Shown: positions 12,576 through 28,256 of the stretch, in pieces
How the letters are laid out: every line of letters starts with the position of its first letter
How positions within the stretch are numbered: the first letter of the stretch is position 1
NCBI GenBank assembly: GCA_019843655.1
Contig: JACDQD010000006.1
Location: 18,122,246-18,186,245 of the forward strand
Origin: Lethocerus indicus
Taxonomy: Eukaryota > Arthropoda > Insecta > Hemiptera > Belostomatidae
DNA: 64,000 bases
Direction of reading: 5' to 3'
Made by a program: the position numbers and the translations under genes
Notes under the pieces: model-generated
Told to the model about the DNA's origin: nothing
What the model saw: only the letters and a program-made list of their open reading frames with translations
Database searches by the model: none

Positions 12576-15010
12576 GTAAGTGAAGTCTTTCTTTACAACT
12601 CTGCTTTTGCTGTAATTAAAATTTCGTTTTCTACTTCGTTTTGTTCGGTTTCTTAAAGGAGACGATGCTAATGGTCTAAATAACGTGTAAAACTAATTGA
12701 TTTATTATGCTTCTGTATTTAATATATAGCAACATTAAAATCTTATTATAATATGTTAATTTACGCTCTGGCAGAAATTTTAGGAGACAGTTTAAAAAAT
12801 GAATCATAATATAATTTTGAATCATTCTATTCTGTTCCCAATTATATTCTCTACTCCCCGCTCAGATAACTATTGGATTATTGACACCTAATGCACCTTC
12901 TTCGCAATTAAGGAGACATTCCGTAGCCTAAACGGCAAAATGATGAAAATACCTTTTTCCTAATTAAAAGGGAATTAAGAACGGTGCCATATTGCCCCAC
13001 GGTGCGTACTGCCTTGACAATGGCTTCCCCAAGTTGATAATTCTAGAAGAAAATAAGGAAAATTTCATCGTTATTATTATTTCTAGCATATTTTATTATT
13101 CTATTTAACATAAAATATTTTTAATTATTGTTTGGATCGAATGAATACTGACTGAAAAAATTATTATCTAGTGGGATTTTAATTTAGTCCCCGTCATAGT
13201 ACAATTATTGAATTTAAATTGTTAAGCTCAATAATTTCACAAGGAAGTAAATCTACTTCATGAAAATAAAGTTCTATATTGTATATAATGTATTTACTCC
13301 ACTCCAATTAAAATGTAAATAAGATCTTCGACGCTGGGACGAATTCTTTTCTCGAGTTTCTTAAGTGAATTTCTTAATATTTCTTTATTTATAAAAATCG
13401 TTCTATTCATAAATTTTGGAATACAAATGACAGTGGTTTTGCCTTTTAATACTGGAGAGACCTAATTGAAATACTCATGCCTACCGACTGCTTTCTGTTG
13501 CCATTTCACCATCTTGGAGTCTGATATTTATCGACAAGCTCCATTCTCACCCGCAAAGGACGGCTGTCTACAGTCATATTTGATTACTTTTTAAAATATC
13601 AACTAAATAACACAGAATGTTAGTAATACCTAGAAACCCTATCTGGCCTACCGTTATTCAGCGGTTACTCTCAGACGGTCCCCTACGTCATAAATGAAGT
13701 TACCATCAATTTTAATCACCCGCTTACGAAATAATTGACATTTATGCACCTTAACTATATGTATTACAGAAAAAACAAAACACCCACCGTTTTATAATAC
13801 AAGTCACTTTATTCGAAATCTAAAATATATAGTTGTTATGAAGACCGTGTATTTTAGATTCATCGAGGAATATAGTCTTAAATTTGAAAATGCATACTTT
13901 TTAATAAACTTTTGGTATTAAAGTGAGGACTGGGTTACCTCAAAGGATTTCACACTTAGAAAACATATTCACAATTTGGAACATCAGGTGGTACCATTAT
14001 GATGGTATGACCGCCAGAACGAAACCACTAGTTACAGTAATTAGTTCAGATAAATTTGGAATCGAAAGAAAACGGTCTTGCAACTGTTTCGGGGATCGAG
14101 AAAATGTTCATTTAATTTAAATATATAAATATTATTTTTATGATGCTGACTTTTCTATTTCCGGAAAATATTTTATCGGTTATTTCTTCGGGAGTTTATA
14201 GGTGAAAAATTCGGAAATATCGGTTGTTCTTAAGCCTTCTCCTCTCTAGCTGCAATCGTCAGTTTTGGCCAAGTTGTGTATACACCGCATAAGAGGGTAA
14301 GGCGAAGGTGCGGACACCGAGGAGTCTGTTTCCTGGTAATTCATGATTTATGGGGCCATGAAAGATTCCCTCAAGAAGCTTCCCGTCGCCAACCTCCCTT
14401 GTTCACACTGCACTCCTCCCAGTTGTCAACTGTATGATTTATGATTGATATTCGTGATTTATTGATTTCATCAGCGCCTTAAAAAAAAACTGATTTTGAT
14501 ATGGGGGAGGGGTAGGTTTTTGAAAGTATTGTAGATTGGACTAGCGTGCATTTTAACGTAATGGATGAAAACCGAGAAGGGGAGTAATTACTTAACCCTT
14601 AAAAATCAATGTCCATTTTTTTGACCAGGAATTAACAACAGTCAGTGTCTATGAAATGTTCATTTCTTTATTATTTTGTCTTACTGTTTACAAAATGGAC
14701 TATTCCACGGATGCTTTTGTTTTATTTAGGCTAAGTAATGCTTCGAGACCAAACTAAGATTAATGAACGATGGAAGGTTCGGATAAGAAATAATGGAGTT
14801 ATAATGATTAATATTAATGATTTACACATCAACCGAGTAATTGGTTCTCATTGGGATTTTCAATAGAGATAATACACTAATGGATAATGTTCGTCCTACC
14901 TTATTCGTAGGTGTGCTAGGTTGTTCTGTGTTTATTACTGGATAGTAGTACTATTCAGAGTGATACTGCTGTGGGTATGCCTCGTCGTAATACTAACGGG
15001 TTTTCACTGA

Positions 15011-15069
15011 CGTTGCTGAGATGCCAAAACCGGCCGAGCGTACAATTAAACAACCGAGGGCAGACATTG
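15011..15069 (+). repeat. Degenerate relic of the hammerhead-bearing repeat (weak)
   Basis: The order GCTGAGATG, CCAAAACCGGCC, GAGCG, AAACAACCGAG and GGCAGACA follows the right arm of the family (CTGAAGATGG, CCGAAACCGGTC, then AAACCAGCGAG and GACAGA) with gaps and substitutions. The match is imperfect and could be an old, eroded copy or chance. Confidence 0.3.
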
Positions 15070-16329
15070 AATCCACCCAGTGATTTTGACCACAGATTAT
15101 GAAATTCATAAAATTTATGAAATTATTATGACCCAGTCATCCTATATATCGTGCAACTACTATTCAAATCCGGTAAGATCTGATTTGGATGAAATTAATC
15201 ATAATCCCAGGATCCCATATTAAGATATGTCGATAACGGTATTACAACAAACTGAGAACCTGACAATAATGAAACAGTTATCACTCTTATATATTGCAGT
15301 TGATTTAAAATACATTTCTCAATTATATAAATGCGATAAGAGCGGATAAGTTATTAAAATTACATTATACGCGCGAAAACTGCCAGCTAATTTCGTTGAA
15401 CGAGCGAGGATTAAACAAAATATATATTATTTTATATCACATAAAATAATATCGTAATGATTTTCTTACAATAAACCGTTACACAAAACGTTATTTTTAA
15501 TTATCGTTAATATAAAATAAAGCGGGAAATTCTGTAGTGTAACAGATTGTACAAAGGATGAACGAAATGTGGTATTTTATTTTCGTGAAATATTCGAACA
15601 TCGTAATGTTCCTGAAATTTTATGAAGGAAATCACAGTGAATATTTCGAAAAAATGATCCTTATTTTTCTTCGAGATGTTCTTGCCTTTCTCTCACACCG
15701 TGGCTCTGACTATTAAGATCGATATTCAACGTTCAGCGGCAAGGGCCACATCTCTTATGTAGGTTCGATATAAATATTTAATAGGCAGTGTTAGGATGTA
15801 TTATTCCGGCAGAGAGGTATCGGATTCTCCTGCAGCCGACGCTCAGTTAAAAATTTCCTCCACCTAACCGGTTGCCGATATTATATCTCATAACAAATAA
15901 AGGAATGCCATTGTAAATGAAATTGAATCGTTCGTTTTGGAAATTCGATTGCTTACTTGAGGAATTCGAGTGTTACAATTCCTTTAATTTATGGTCTGTA
16001 GCACCAAGTGTAATATTGGAGGTAAACATTTGCGTACGGACAAACTTCTCTGAGATTGAAACTTAATTTTGAAATGTTGAACTATATTTCAACATTTTTG
16101 CGGGTCTAAAGAATACAATAAACACTCGATCTCCTTTCCAAATAGTTTATTTCTTAGGAATAAAAAAATTCTTATATTAGGAATTATATGGAGCGACCAC
16201 CAACATAACAGTCACAAATTCGTGATCTGCGTACAGTGTCTTACCTATATTTATATAATAATTAATTCTTATTCTTCTATTATTTATATTTTTACTTCCA
16301 TCTTTCTTATCTGGAACCTTCCTATTTTG

Positions 16330-16376
16330 AGGGATAGATTTGGTTTTTCGCCATCGTCAGTAGCACTCCAGTCAAC
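16330..16376 (-). repeat. Degenerate relic related to the hammerhead arm (weak)
   Basis: On the minus strand the order GTGCTA, CTGACGA, TGGC, GAAAAACC is recognisable, but the stem II loop and half of stem II are missing. The core box carries C at the variable position, like the copy at 25421. This is probably an old relic. Confidence 0.35.
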
Positions 16377-19307
16377 TAAAACAAGTTTTAATAGTTTATT
16401 ATGCGGTATTGGCGGACACAAGATGACTGTAGTAAAAATGGCTATTTGCATTGACGAATGAACTTGGGACAGTGTCGCTATATACCTCACGTGTGCGGGC
16501 GCTTTATTGACTAAACGATCGGGCCTTGTCCAGGAAGGTTCTTGTAGTAAAGTAAAACCAACCGAGTAGAGGAAGGGGTTGGCCATTTTAACACCGGTCA
16601 GAGCCCATTACCGTCGGAAATGTGGCGAGGACTGATCCGGCAAGTTCAATTTCGGAACAAAAGTTCGGGCCCATCACCCAATAAGGCTGCAAATCAGTCG
16701 AGTTCCCGTCGCGTACTAATCCGTTTTGGTAAACTGTCCCCAGACTCCCAAAGCCCTTCTGGCCTTCTGTAAAAGTACAAAACTAATTTGGAAAGTAAAT
16801 ACAAATGGAAGCTAAACAGCCTGTTTACAGATTTCTAAATTTTAGGCTTATATAAAGTTGCTACCATATATAATAAACTTAAGTTGGGAAAAAAGTGAAA
16901 TTTCTAGCGGCGTTAATAATCAGTTCCGGTTAATCTAGATCCAGTTCAAGAAATATTTTGCAATTTACAAATTGAGCAATAGAGCCCAACCGTTTTTGTT
17001 TGCAATTCTGAAATCCAGTGTGATTTTATTATGAGGAGTAATTAATTGGATGTATTTTTAACCCAGTGGTAGTTCAAATGGTAAGAGAGCTATGTTAAGT
17101 TATATTTTAGAAAGTGTAGCATAAATATTGAATACTTCCTTCGGGTGGAATTTCCTTCAACCATTTGCTCAGAAATCCCTGTACAGATCATAGTCCCTGA
17201 ATTATTAAAACACATCCCTTTACTATTATGTTTAAATGATACTGCGGAAAAATGCGGTAATTATTTTAGTACCACCTCTGTCTATGTATACTACTATAAC
17301 TTAGGAATTCACTATAATTAAACTCGATAATTACGTGACTTTTATAAAGAAATATAATTAAGTAGATGAAGAATCTACTTGGTTGGGATTCGCTTAACAG
17401 AATACGGTTATATGGATCGTGAAATATACCTTTATATTGTTGTTACGCTGAAAGATGACTTTCAGTACTCCCATTTTTGAGTAAAGGGAGGAGACCCTTG
17501 TCGCGGCAACAAACCTGAAAGAGTAAGTCAATATTGATCCTGCACTCGAAATGTTCATATTAATATTTATTGCTTCCTGCTCGTGCTTCTATCGTGTTAA
17601 CAGTTTCCACTAGTTTCAACACGTAGACATTGTTCAAAACAGTACAAATATTTAGTGTAAGTAATAAAGAAATGAAATAGAGTAAAGACGTTGTTTAATA
17701 ACAGTAGGTCAGTGGAAATTTACCATAATTGAGGAGATTTGTTATAGCTTCCATGTATATTTGAATTATAGTTACGTTTGTCACAATGGAGGTGCGATCG
17801 TAGTGTACATATTTATAAGACGATTGAGAATAAAAATTCAACACGATGCCATATAAATATATGTCCATAAAATATATCCTTTACAGAGGATATAATTGAC
17901 TTACTTGGTGTTTGTGTTCCAGAATTGTATTAGGCCTTGTTTAGCTATACGAGATTTTGGAGGGATTTTGGCTTTATAACAAAGTTAGATATTGTTTTCA
18001 TCTGGTCGCTGAACACGCGAATTCGGGTCATGATGTAGGAGGGCAAGGTATAAGTTGACTACAATTTCACCGTCGGCCAATTTTCTAACGTGTTTTATCT
18101 TTTGAAACATCCCACCATTAAGCCAATGTATTGCTCTCGAATACAATAAAAATAGTGATAAAAACTCACCAGACCGTCTGTAATCATTCAGTAAAGAGTG
18201 TCCAGATGAATTTGAAATGAAGAGCCGAATAGGTTTAATTGAAGGGAGTTCTTTTTCAAACGTCATTGTTCTGAAAATAATTTTTCATGAAGTACATTTG
18301 CAATAAAAATTCGCTGGAAAATTTTGCAATTTGTAAAACACTGATTGACTTTTTTTTTAAATGGAATATCAGTCATTCATTACCATACAGTTTTTTATGA
18401 TTAAAAAATCCAATGAATAGAAATAAACCCCGGTTTCGTGAGCGTTACCGTGTGAAACAGTAATGTTTAATACACGCATTCATTTACTTACACATATTTT
18501 TGGTTATTCTATGTATTTTAAACAGTTATTTTTTATTTTTATCTAATAACTGAGACGTCCACAACCATCAATTTCTTCAAATAAAAAATTGTCCAGTGTT
18601 TAATATTTATTTACAACACGATCTATAATGTACGTTCACCCTTACTGTTTAGTTCCGTAAGATAATCCTGAGGTGAAAATGTTACTGAAACATTTCCGAA
18701 ATTAGTGCATTCGGCTGAACTTAATTAGTGTCTGTCGAGGCATTACAATTACAACGCGCCTCGGCCTCTGACTCGGAACTCAGACTTGGGAAAGAATAAT
18801 TACTTAAATGATTGCCCCCCCCCTCCACCAACTTTCGTAAAACGAATCCGGTATTGTTACGGAGCGGAGAATCACAGGAAAGATTAGATCTTATTTTTTG
18901 CCCCCTCCACCATTCTAGCACTTCGAAGTTGTTCTTGAATTTTGTAAAATTAAGAGCGCAGCGTTTCGAGATTAAGAGAAGCCAACCGGAGACACTCTTT
19001 ATCTTGATTAATCTTATTTAAGGAGATTTCATGGCCGGAGAAGGTCACGGGGTCTTGGTTCAACGAGAGGAGAAGGGGAAGGAGAAGTAGTTGTACAAGC
19101 AGATTGCCCCAACTAGATTTGTTTGAATAGCATTTTTTGCTCTCTGTGTACTGCTACTCACCCAGACTACTTGATTAGGGGATTATGATATCTAATATAT
19201 CGTTTAGAATATCTTCTGAGACACATTTTTTATATCAATCACAACAATGCTGCCCGAGAAAATCATTCTTTTCGGTATGTTAGTCTCAGGCTCTGGCCTG
19301 ATGACAA

Positions 19308-19308
19308 T

Positions 19309-19362
<54 letters not shown>
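19308..19362. repeat. (TA)n microsatellite
   Basis: This is a TA dinucleotide run of about 55 bp with one early interruption (ATATACATATA). Confidence 0.97.
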
Positions 19363-19363
<1 letters not shown>

Positions 19364-20719
19364 TCATTACGGCTATTTTTGGCCTTCCATAATCTCAATC
19401 TGTAACTATATCTTCACTAAAATACGAGCAGAATATGAAATCATACGCAATGCATTACTGTATTTTATAAAATATAGCAACAAGTTCTAAAAACCATGAT
19501 TTACGATATTTTTCTTTAGGCCGATTTAAGTTTTCAAAATCCGTTTAATATATTTTGCATTTAATTTTATGACATCCTGACGACAACCACGTGAAGGACC
19601 ATAAATTTAAGCATTGGGAGAATTGAACTGCGTTTGGTAGAACAACGTCCTTTTAAAACTTAACGTTTAAAAAAAAATAGAAAGTTTTACACCGTGAGCT
19701 CTTGAATACAACAAATATAGGAGCTCCTTCTTTAATTGAACGTCAATTGTAAATGGCCAGTAAGCCATCGTTATCGGCCAAAAACCTATTACGGTCGAAG
19801 ACAAAAAAAGAAGAGGTTCTCCGACGCTGTTTATTTTTTCGAGCTATATTTGCACGGAATATCGAAAGAAATTGCGATAAGTAAGAGTTCGCAACATTTC
19901 TTCTTCAGAAACTTCGTAAGCGTTTATAGACATTATGGACGAAATTAACAGTACTCTCTGCTATTAATATTATTAATATAATTAATATTACTATTGATAA
20001 TCTTGAAATAATATTGTTATCTTATTAATACAATGTACACGTACATAACTATCTCGATGAGAGAGGATGGAGAGAGAAATTGTAAAAGTAATTGTATTTT
20101 GAACCTTCGCAGACCATGTATTATATTCAAATCTTTTCCTTGCAATAATTTGACAATACCTTTATTATTCGTCGAGTTTAGAATAGGGACAAAAAGGGAA
20201 GAAGAAAGGCAAAATCGCTGAGAAATTAAAAAAGAAATCACATTTTTAGTCAGTCCTGTGACGGATTAATAATATTCGAATTGGATCCGAGAGAAGAAGG
20301 CCAAGGGAAAAATTATTATTGCAAGGGTTTTTTTACCGTTGTTCGGTGCGGGCCCTTTTTTGCACCGAGCTCGGCCGCCAATTTCATGCCCCGAGGACTT
20401 AACAACTTCACTATTAAGCCCGGTGCTTTCGGGAGTGGGAGGAGGGGGGCGCCTTACTGGAACACCGGTATAGTCTTGTCTCAGTGGAACACTCTGCAAG
20501 GGTAGGCCTATGGTGAACTTATAAGGACAAAGGGCTGGCGATAGCCACTGGCTACTACTACTACAGGGTACCCGGTTCCAATTCAAAAATGCTTTTATTC
20601 TTCTGACAAGGGTCTGACGGATGAGATACCTGTCACTACCAGTTTGGTTGACACGAGACGGCCCATGCATTTTTCGTCATTTAGGTATTGGAGAAGCATT
20701 CGTTCTTCTTTGATTTAGG

Positions 20720-20722
<3 letters not shown>
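19363..20722. other. Noncoding DNA with one GC-richer patch
   Basis: Mostly AT-rich. A GC-richer patch at about 20330-20510 has open frames on both strands (134 codons on minus, 74 on plus). Neither resembles a known protein, and mutual overlap in a GC-rich patch is expected by chance. Confidence 0.4.

Positions 20723-20782
<60 letters not shown>
20723..20782. repeat. (TA)n microsatellite
   Basis: This is an uninterrupted TA run of about 60 bp, followed by further AT-rich sequence to about 20835. Confidence 0.97.
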
Positions 20783-20784
<2 letters not shown>

Positions 20785-20835
20785 TATATAATATTTAAAT
20801 ATAATGTATATAATAATATATATAAATAAGTTTAC

Positions 20836-23800
20836 AGAAAATATATCTAAATCTCATTTAATCATTAATTAGTTAAATAATGCAGGAATATGGTCTAAAT
20901 CTTTACCGTCTGTGCTTGGAAGGAAAATAATTTGGCCTTAGAAATTAGATATTGGCCTTACAGTGAAATACTAGAAAAGGAAATTAAGTCATCGTTTGGA
21001 ATCGAACTATCGATTTCGGAAAAATTTCTTACGTAACCGAAACGTTTTTCGAATTAGAGTAACCTTTCTCTTTAATCCCTTTGGCGTTTGATTCAGAAGT
21101 AAGCCATTGGATGATTGTTCGCTCTCTGTAATTCAATCATTCCATCCAGTACTCCCTCTTATTGTTTCCCTCATCCCAGCCTCTTTTATCCCATCGGGTC
21201 AACCCCTTTGAACGCTGTCTATTGGTCACAGCCGATTTGATTTCCTTACAAATGGGCGAAAAATGACTAAAGATTTCCCTAATGTTGAAAAACGATTTTG
21301 CCTCCACAATTCTACGTTTTATGCATTGAATAATATTGGAAAATGTTCAATTCAGTTACTAAGTTGAATTAATTATATCAAAAAGAATATTCTCTTTATT
21401 CATTATATTCCAGTACTCATGAGAATTATAAACTGAGTTAATTTAATCCATGTAAATAGTCCTGTTCATGAGTGTGCGACAAACATTTTTTTTGGACAGT
21501 TGAGAGCAGATGATTAAAATTTAATGCATCAGGGTATGGTGTTTTTGAAATATATTTTTAACTTTAATTATCAGGAAACTAATTCAAGAATCGTTCAATA
21601 AAATAAATTTAAGCTGTCATGATGAAAAATGGAAAACATATATTTGTAATAATTACAATAAGACTCGCATCCATTACACAACATATTTACATTATTGACA
21701 TAAATATGTATTCACTAATCTAGATCCTAAACGAAGAGAGAATAAAAACGCGTACCTGATTATCCTTTACAAAAACAAAATCCATCCTCTTCCTCACCGG
21801 CAAATTTCACAACCTTTTACTCTTTTCCTTAATCACATCAGAATTCACTGAGGGTCTGGACAACACACCAAAAGTTTACCAACCAAATTTACCTTGAGAA
21901 TCTGAATCCTCCAAATACTAGAACACGAAAGATGGGGACTGGAACAAATAATAATACTATAGCTTACCCACCAAGCCCTCCTCCAGTCAATAATTGGATA
22001 TACCCTACCGATATACGGACAAACAACTAAAACAAATACAAATAAAATGCAATGTTTACTGAACCGATCCCTTCGATTAATAACTAGATTTTACCTTGCG
22101 ACCTCTGTCCCATTATTACTCAATTTTCAATAATCCATCCATGGAATACAGAATACAATATCTAAAAGTCAAATTCAATTTTGAACTCTTATACACTCAA
22201 CTTATAAAACCATAAACTCACTAACATTTACACTCAGACGACAGACAAATGTTACATCAATGTTCGATGAGTGAAGACTACACTTTCAAACCGTTTTATT
22301 TTTTGGACAATAAATTTATATGTCCTTCCTCCCACCTCGTTTTATGTCGTTTGTACTTCGTCTGATTACATTTCAAAGCCAATTTGTACCCGAAAATGTA
22401 TTTCCAATTTCTCCAAATTCGTTGGCTGGCACTTTTGTTATTGGAAGGAAACAAATTTTCAGAGAAACTCATATCCTCTTACTCAGAGATTTTTTCTCAA
22501 GTTTTGTAAAGTTGGATGGGAAGTTAGCGGGCGGCGGGGAAGGTAAGTTTGGGGTTGAGGGGAAAGCGACGAGGTGACTCCAACAAGTTGTGCAGGGCAA
22601 GGATCGTCTTTCCACTTTGTATTTGTTTCTCCCTTTATAGACGCTACCAGTCCGAGTAACTAAGCCTTGGTTGGGTTACAAGCTCAAAAAAGTTGGTAAC
22701 TTAGGTATGTAATATCTAATTTATCGGCGGTCGGTAATTTGCAAATTCGTCCCAGTTTCCAAGAACAAGTGTAATCATGTCCTTGTTCCATATTTCAAAT
22801 ATCCCTGCTGTAATCAAAGATCCCTGTAAGGAAGATGATGCTTGTGAAATTGTTATATATTTGATTAATAACAACGTGAGGTAAAATTAGGGGTTGACGA
22901 AATCTGTTTCAGTAATATCTAGAGAATGCAATGGGGATATTTGTAATTCAGTAAATTAAAAAAATTCCGGGAGGGTAATATTTAAAGTAAGTATGTAAAT
23001 CGGGCAACACTGTGGAGCAACAGCCTATATCTTTGAGAAATGATTCATTCATCTGGTTAGAGGGGATGTTAAAATTGAATACAATCAGCCTCTCTCGCGA
23101 CTTTATCCATTGTGACGCTGAAAATGCCGTCATGACTTTTTTCATTCCTAATCATTTCTGTTAAACAAGCTCAACACTCAAGCTCCAGTAGGTTTAATGT
23201 GTCGGTTTCAGAATTCCTCCCCTAGTCAAATATTTACCCTATGACTGAGTGAACACCTCCCAACACATTTCCACCTACGCTCGCCTGCATTATTTACATA
23301 ATAGATAGCTTCGTTGTGAGCTTCAAAATGATTGAAAATATATTCTTTCCCAGTGCGTGATGAAATTTTCAATAGCAGGAGAGACAATTGGTATAACTCA
23401 TTCACTGCTTAGCGCTGTCACGCAATAAAGCGACGATATAAATAGAATTATTATGAAACTTACCATGGGCCTTGTCTGAGATTCGTCATTATACCTGTAA
23501 ATTTTGAGGTTTTTTCCACTGTTTTATTCAATTAATTAAAATTAAATACCGACCTAAATCATCACCAATCACTAGTAATTATGCAATTCGTTAGTTTATT
23601 GGCAAAGTCATTGATTGCACTAGATATTTACGGTAATTTAATATTGGACTAATATTCATAATGAAAAGTAGATATTTGCATCTGGTCAATCAACGTGACG
23701 GTCCAGTTGAATATAAATCGTTTGCATTCTCAGTTATAGAGTTAGTATAACTGAGCTATATCAAAATTTGAACAAATAGTTTGTTTTTCAAGGATATTTT

Positions 23801-25420
23801 CTTATTATTACTACTAAACAAACTACTTTTCAAACATTTTGAAGCTATTCGGGTTTCTTCTTAAATTGAATAACGATTTCATAAAGCTTCGTTTCATCAC
23901 CCTGAGTCAACAATGGGAACGGTCGAGCAAACAAACAAAAAACCAGCTAACTATGGCCACGAAATTCCATCAAAACTTCTTAAATTGATTTTCAAGTTAG
24001 ATCCAAATCAAGTTGGAAGTTGAGCCTAGCGAAAGCCAAAGCAAAGGAAACCTGTGGGTCTTCGATTATTTCTTCCCACCAGTAAGCAGCTTTTTAGCGC
24101 TCTGGGAAAAACAGCTTTCTATTCAAAACATTAAATTAATTTCAGCAAATATGAATATTCTTACTAGGACATCGGTTCGTCCTCCTCATGTGAGAAACTC
24201 GGAAAAATCACCGAGACGACTTTCTGTAAGATTTTCCGCATTAAGAAGACTTTATTAAGAATTCTTTTATCACAAAAATAATGCCAAATTCCCGACAGGC
24301 TCAGTATTTTATTGACCGAATATTATCGACTGTGGCTGGAACCAAATAAGCGAGTGGAGAAGACTTATATCTTACAGTTTTTCCAACGTAGTTCGGGGAT
24401 TAAATACGGTTGGGCCCTAGAATTGCTTCGGGGTAATAAGCGATTACGATTGTGCTTTGGTTTACATTCAATTCGAAAAACAATTGATGGACTTTCAAAA
24501 GAATTATTAAGTTGTAGTGGACTAAGCCCGGCGGCGATTGTGCCCAAAGGGACATGGAGAAGACAACCAGTGACAATTAGCAGTAATTGGGGCCTGCGGT
24601 GTGGAGCCGGCCGACTGACAGACACTATAAATTGTGGCCGCCCCCTGCTCCGATACAACCGACCGCTAATCTAGCTTCCGATTTTAACCGTTCTCGGCAT
24701 TTTAAGTCCGCCCGTTTCACTTAATTATCGGTTAACATTTCATTGCGCGGGGGAGGATTTAGCGTGAAAGATACCGGCTGGCTTTGCTCAAAAAAGCCCC
24801 GTTAATTTGGCCTAATTTACGATGTTTTGACAACAGAGCCGGCAATTCCGTAGCTTCATGTGGAAAGTCAGACGCCTGTGTTTATCGCTGTATTATTATA
24901 CTTAAGTGACGCTTCACGGTGAGAACTCGAAACCGTTCCAGTTTCAAACTGGAGAACACTACGGGAGTAGACTTTGAAGACGAACTGAGTCTATTAAAAT
25001 ATAACGATATGACAGCAGTTCTCTCGATAGTTCGTCACTAATAAGCCGATTAAAAATTATTTAATAATTAGTATGAAATTAATTTCCTGGCGGTAGAAAT
25101 TATCTGTACGGGCGGAAGATGCGGTACAAACTGCGGACGTTGGTGCCGAAAACCTCGTCCAAAAACGCATTCCCATCTAATGACCCTCATTACGCTCGGT
25201 CAATGTTTGTTTTGGGGACAGTGTTGAATTTTGGAAATTTCAAATCGAGGTCAATTCAAACAGAATGTTCGTTAGTGTTGAACACAGTTGGGGCGCACGG
25301 ATTTGTTTTCCTTATTTTGGTAAATCGTCAAAAAAAACTACAAAAAGTACAGTAAAGTTAAAAAAAAACAAAAACTAAATTGTTACTTCTCTTATCTGTT
25401 TCCTCCAATATTAGATTACT
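20836..25420. other. Long noncoding stretch
   Basis: No gene is recognised. It contains the G-poor segment listed separately and a GC-richer patch at about 24400-24800. That patch gives a 120-codon plus-strand frame and a 97-codon minus-strand frame, which overlap and match no known family. I treat it as noncoding, possibly conserved. Confidence 0.4.
21650..22270. other. G-poor, A/C-rich segment of unknown origin
   Basis: For about 600 bp the plus strand is markedly poor in G and enriched in A, C and T, unlike the flanks on either side. All three plus-strand frames are broken by stops, the longest open run I traced being about 35 codons. Such strand skew can come from an old insertion or from transcription-linked mutation bias. 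No terminal repeats were found. Confidence 0.35.
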
Positions 25421-25466
25421 GGTAGATTTCGTGTGTTTCTGTCTCCTCTCGCTGGTTTGGTCTTTT

Positions 25467-25503
25467 GCTAGACCGGTTTCGGCTGCTCGCCCTCGTCAGT
25501 AGC
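25467..25503 (-). ncRNA. Hammerhead ribozyme motif, all core boxes intact
   Basis: Read on the minus strand the motif runs: stem I GCTA; core CTGACGA; stem II GGGC, loop GAGCA, GCC; GAAA; stem III ACCGGT, which is self-complementary; C at the cleavage position; and TAGC closing stem I with GCTA. The invariant core positions of the family (CUGANGA and GAAA) are all present. Here the base after the core is G instead of the T seen in other copies, which could let stem II start directly at the core. Stem III of three pairs without a loop is expected to work best as a dimer. Activity is inferred. Confidence 0.65.
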
Positions 25504-25573
25504 GTTGTTAGTCACTTTGGATGTTTTTTGGGCATCCTCACTTCACTGTCACTGTCACTTGTACTGTAAACGG

Positions 25574-25574
<1 letters not shown>

Positions 25575-25619
<45 letters not shown>
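25575..25619. repeat. (TA)n microsatellite inside a transposon copy
   Basis: This TA run of about 45 bp lies exactly where other copies read GGCGCTATATGTAAG, so it probably grew from the element's own TATATGTA. Confidence 0.95.
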
Positions 25620-25622
<3 letters not shown>

Positions 25623-25755
25623 ATGCGCTAATACTAAAATGTAAGACAGACCTTTGTTGCGAGCTAGTTTTAGGTGCGCCATATCATTGAAACTAGTAGC
25701 GCATTAAACTGAATACACTACGCGTTTTAATAGTGTTAAAAATAATTCAAAGGGA

Positions 25756-27873
<2,118 letters not shown>

Positions 27874-28256
27874 AATGTGTATCATATTTTTCTCATCGAT
27901 GTCAATTATTAAGAAGATTTTCGGAAGAAATTCCTTTAATGTAAACTGGTGCCTAATAATAATGGTACAGAAACAGTGTATTACTTCGGCCTAGTTTGAG
28001 TAGTTGGTATGAATCAATTGAATATTAATGACTTCCGGACCCAACCACGAAGTGTGTAGTTTCAGGATGGATCGCGTTATACGGAGAACTTTCATTCATG
28101 CATTTCCTAATAGCTTGTTTATTTCGTGACTTGTTAGGGCGCTTTCAAGAGGAAAGCGTGTTTCAACTCGAGTACAGGGGTGAGGAAGTGTTGAAATTAC
28201 TCCTTCGTTTCTTCTTCGTGTACACGATATTCGACACCAGAAAACATTTCAATTTT

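Larger units (their letters stand above)
12582..19307. other. Long noncoding stretch
   Basis: No gene, RNA or transposon is recognised apart from the two weak relics listed separately. Open frames are below about 100 codons and show no domain. A GC-richer patch lies at about 14220-14420 and another at about 16560-16770. If the donor at 12576 is real, this would be the start of an intron. Confidence 0.45.
25421..25752 (+). mobile_element. Hammerhead-bearing element with an internal (TA)n expansion
   Basis: The left arm begins GGTAGATTTCGTGTG and runs through the ribozyme motif, then CACTGTCACTGTCACTTG. The interior is interrupted by a TA microsatellite, then resumes at GCGCTAATACTAAAATG, TTAGGTGCGCC and ACTACGCGTTTTAATAG, and stops near AAAAATAATTCAAA. 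The right arm is absent. The left arm holds the copy with the most convincing hammerhead core. Confidence 0.88.

Noticed and set aside
20266..20670. 134-codon minus-strand frame
   Set aside because: It overlaps a plus-strand frame in a GC-richer patch, and its sequence resembles no known protein.
21000..21020. Minus-strand B-box-like GTTCGATTCC
   Set aside because: There is no T stem and no upstream tRNA structure.
24312..24674. 120-codon plus-strand frame
   Set aside because: It overlaps a 97-codon antisense frame, with no domain or splice signals. Composition explains it.
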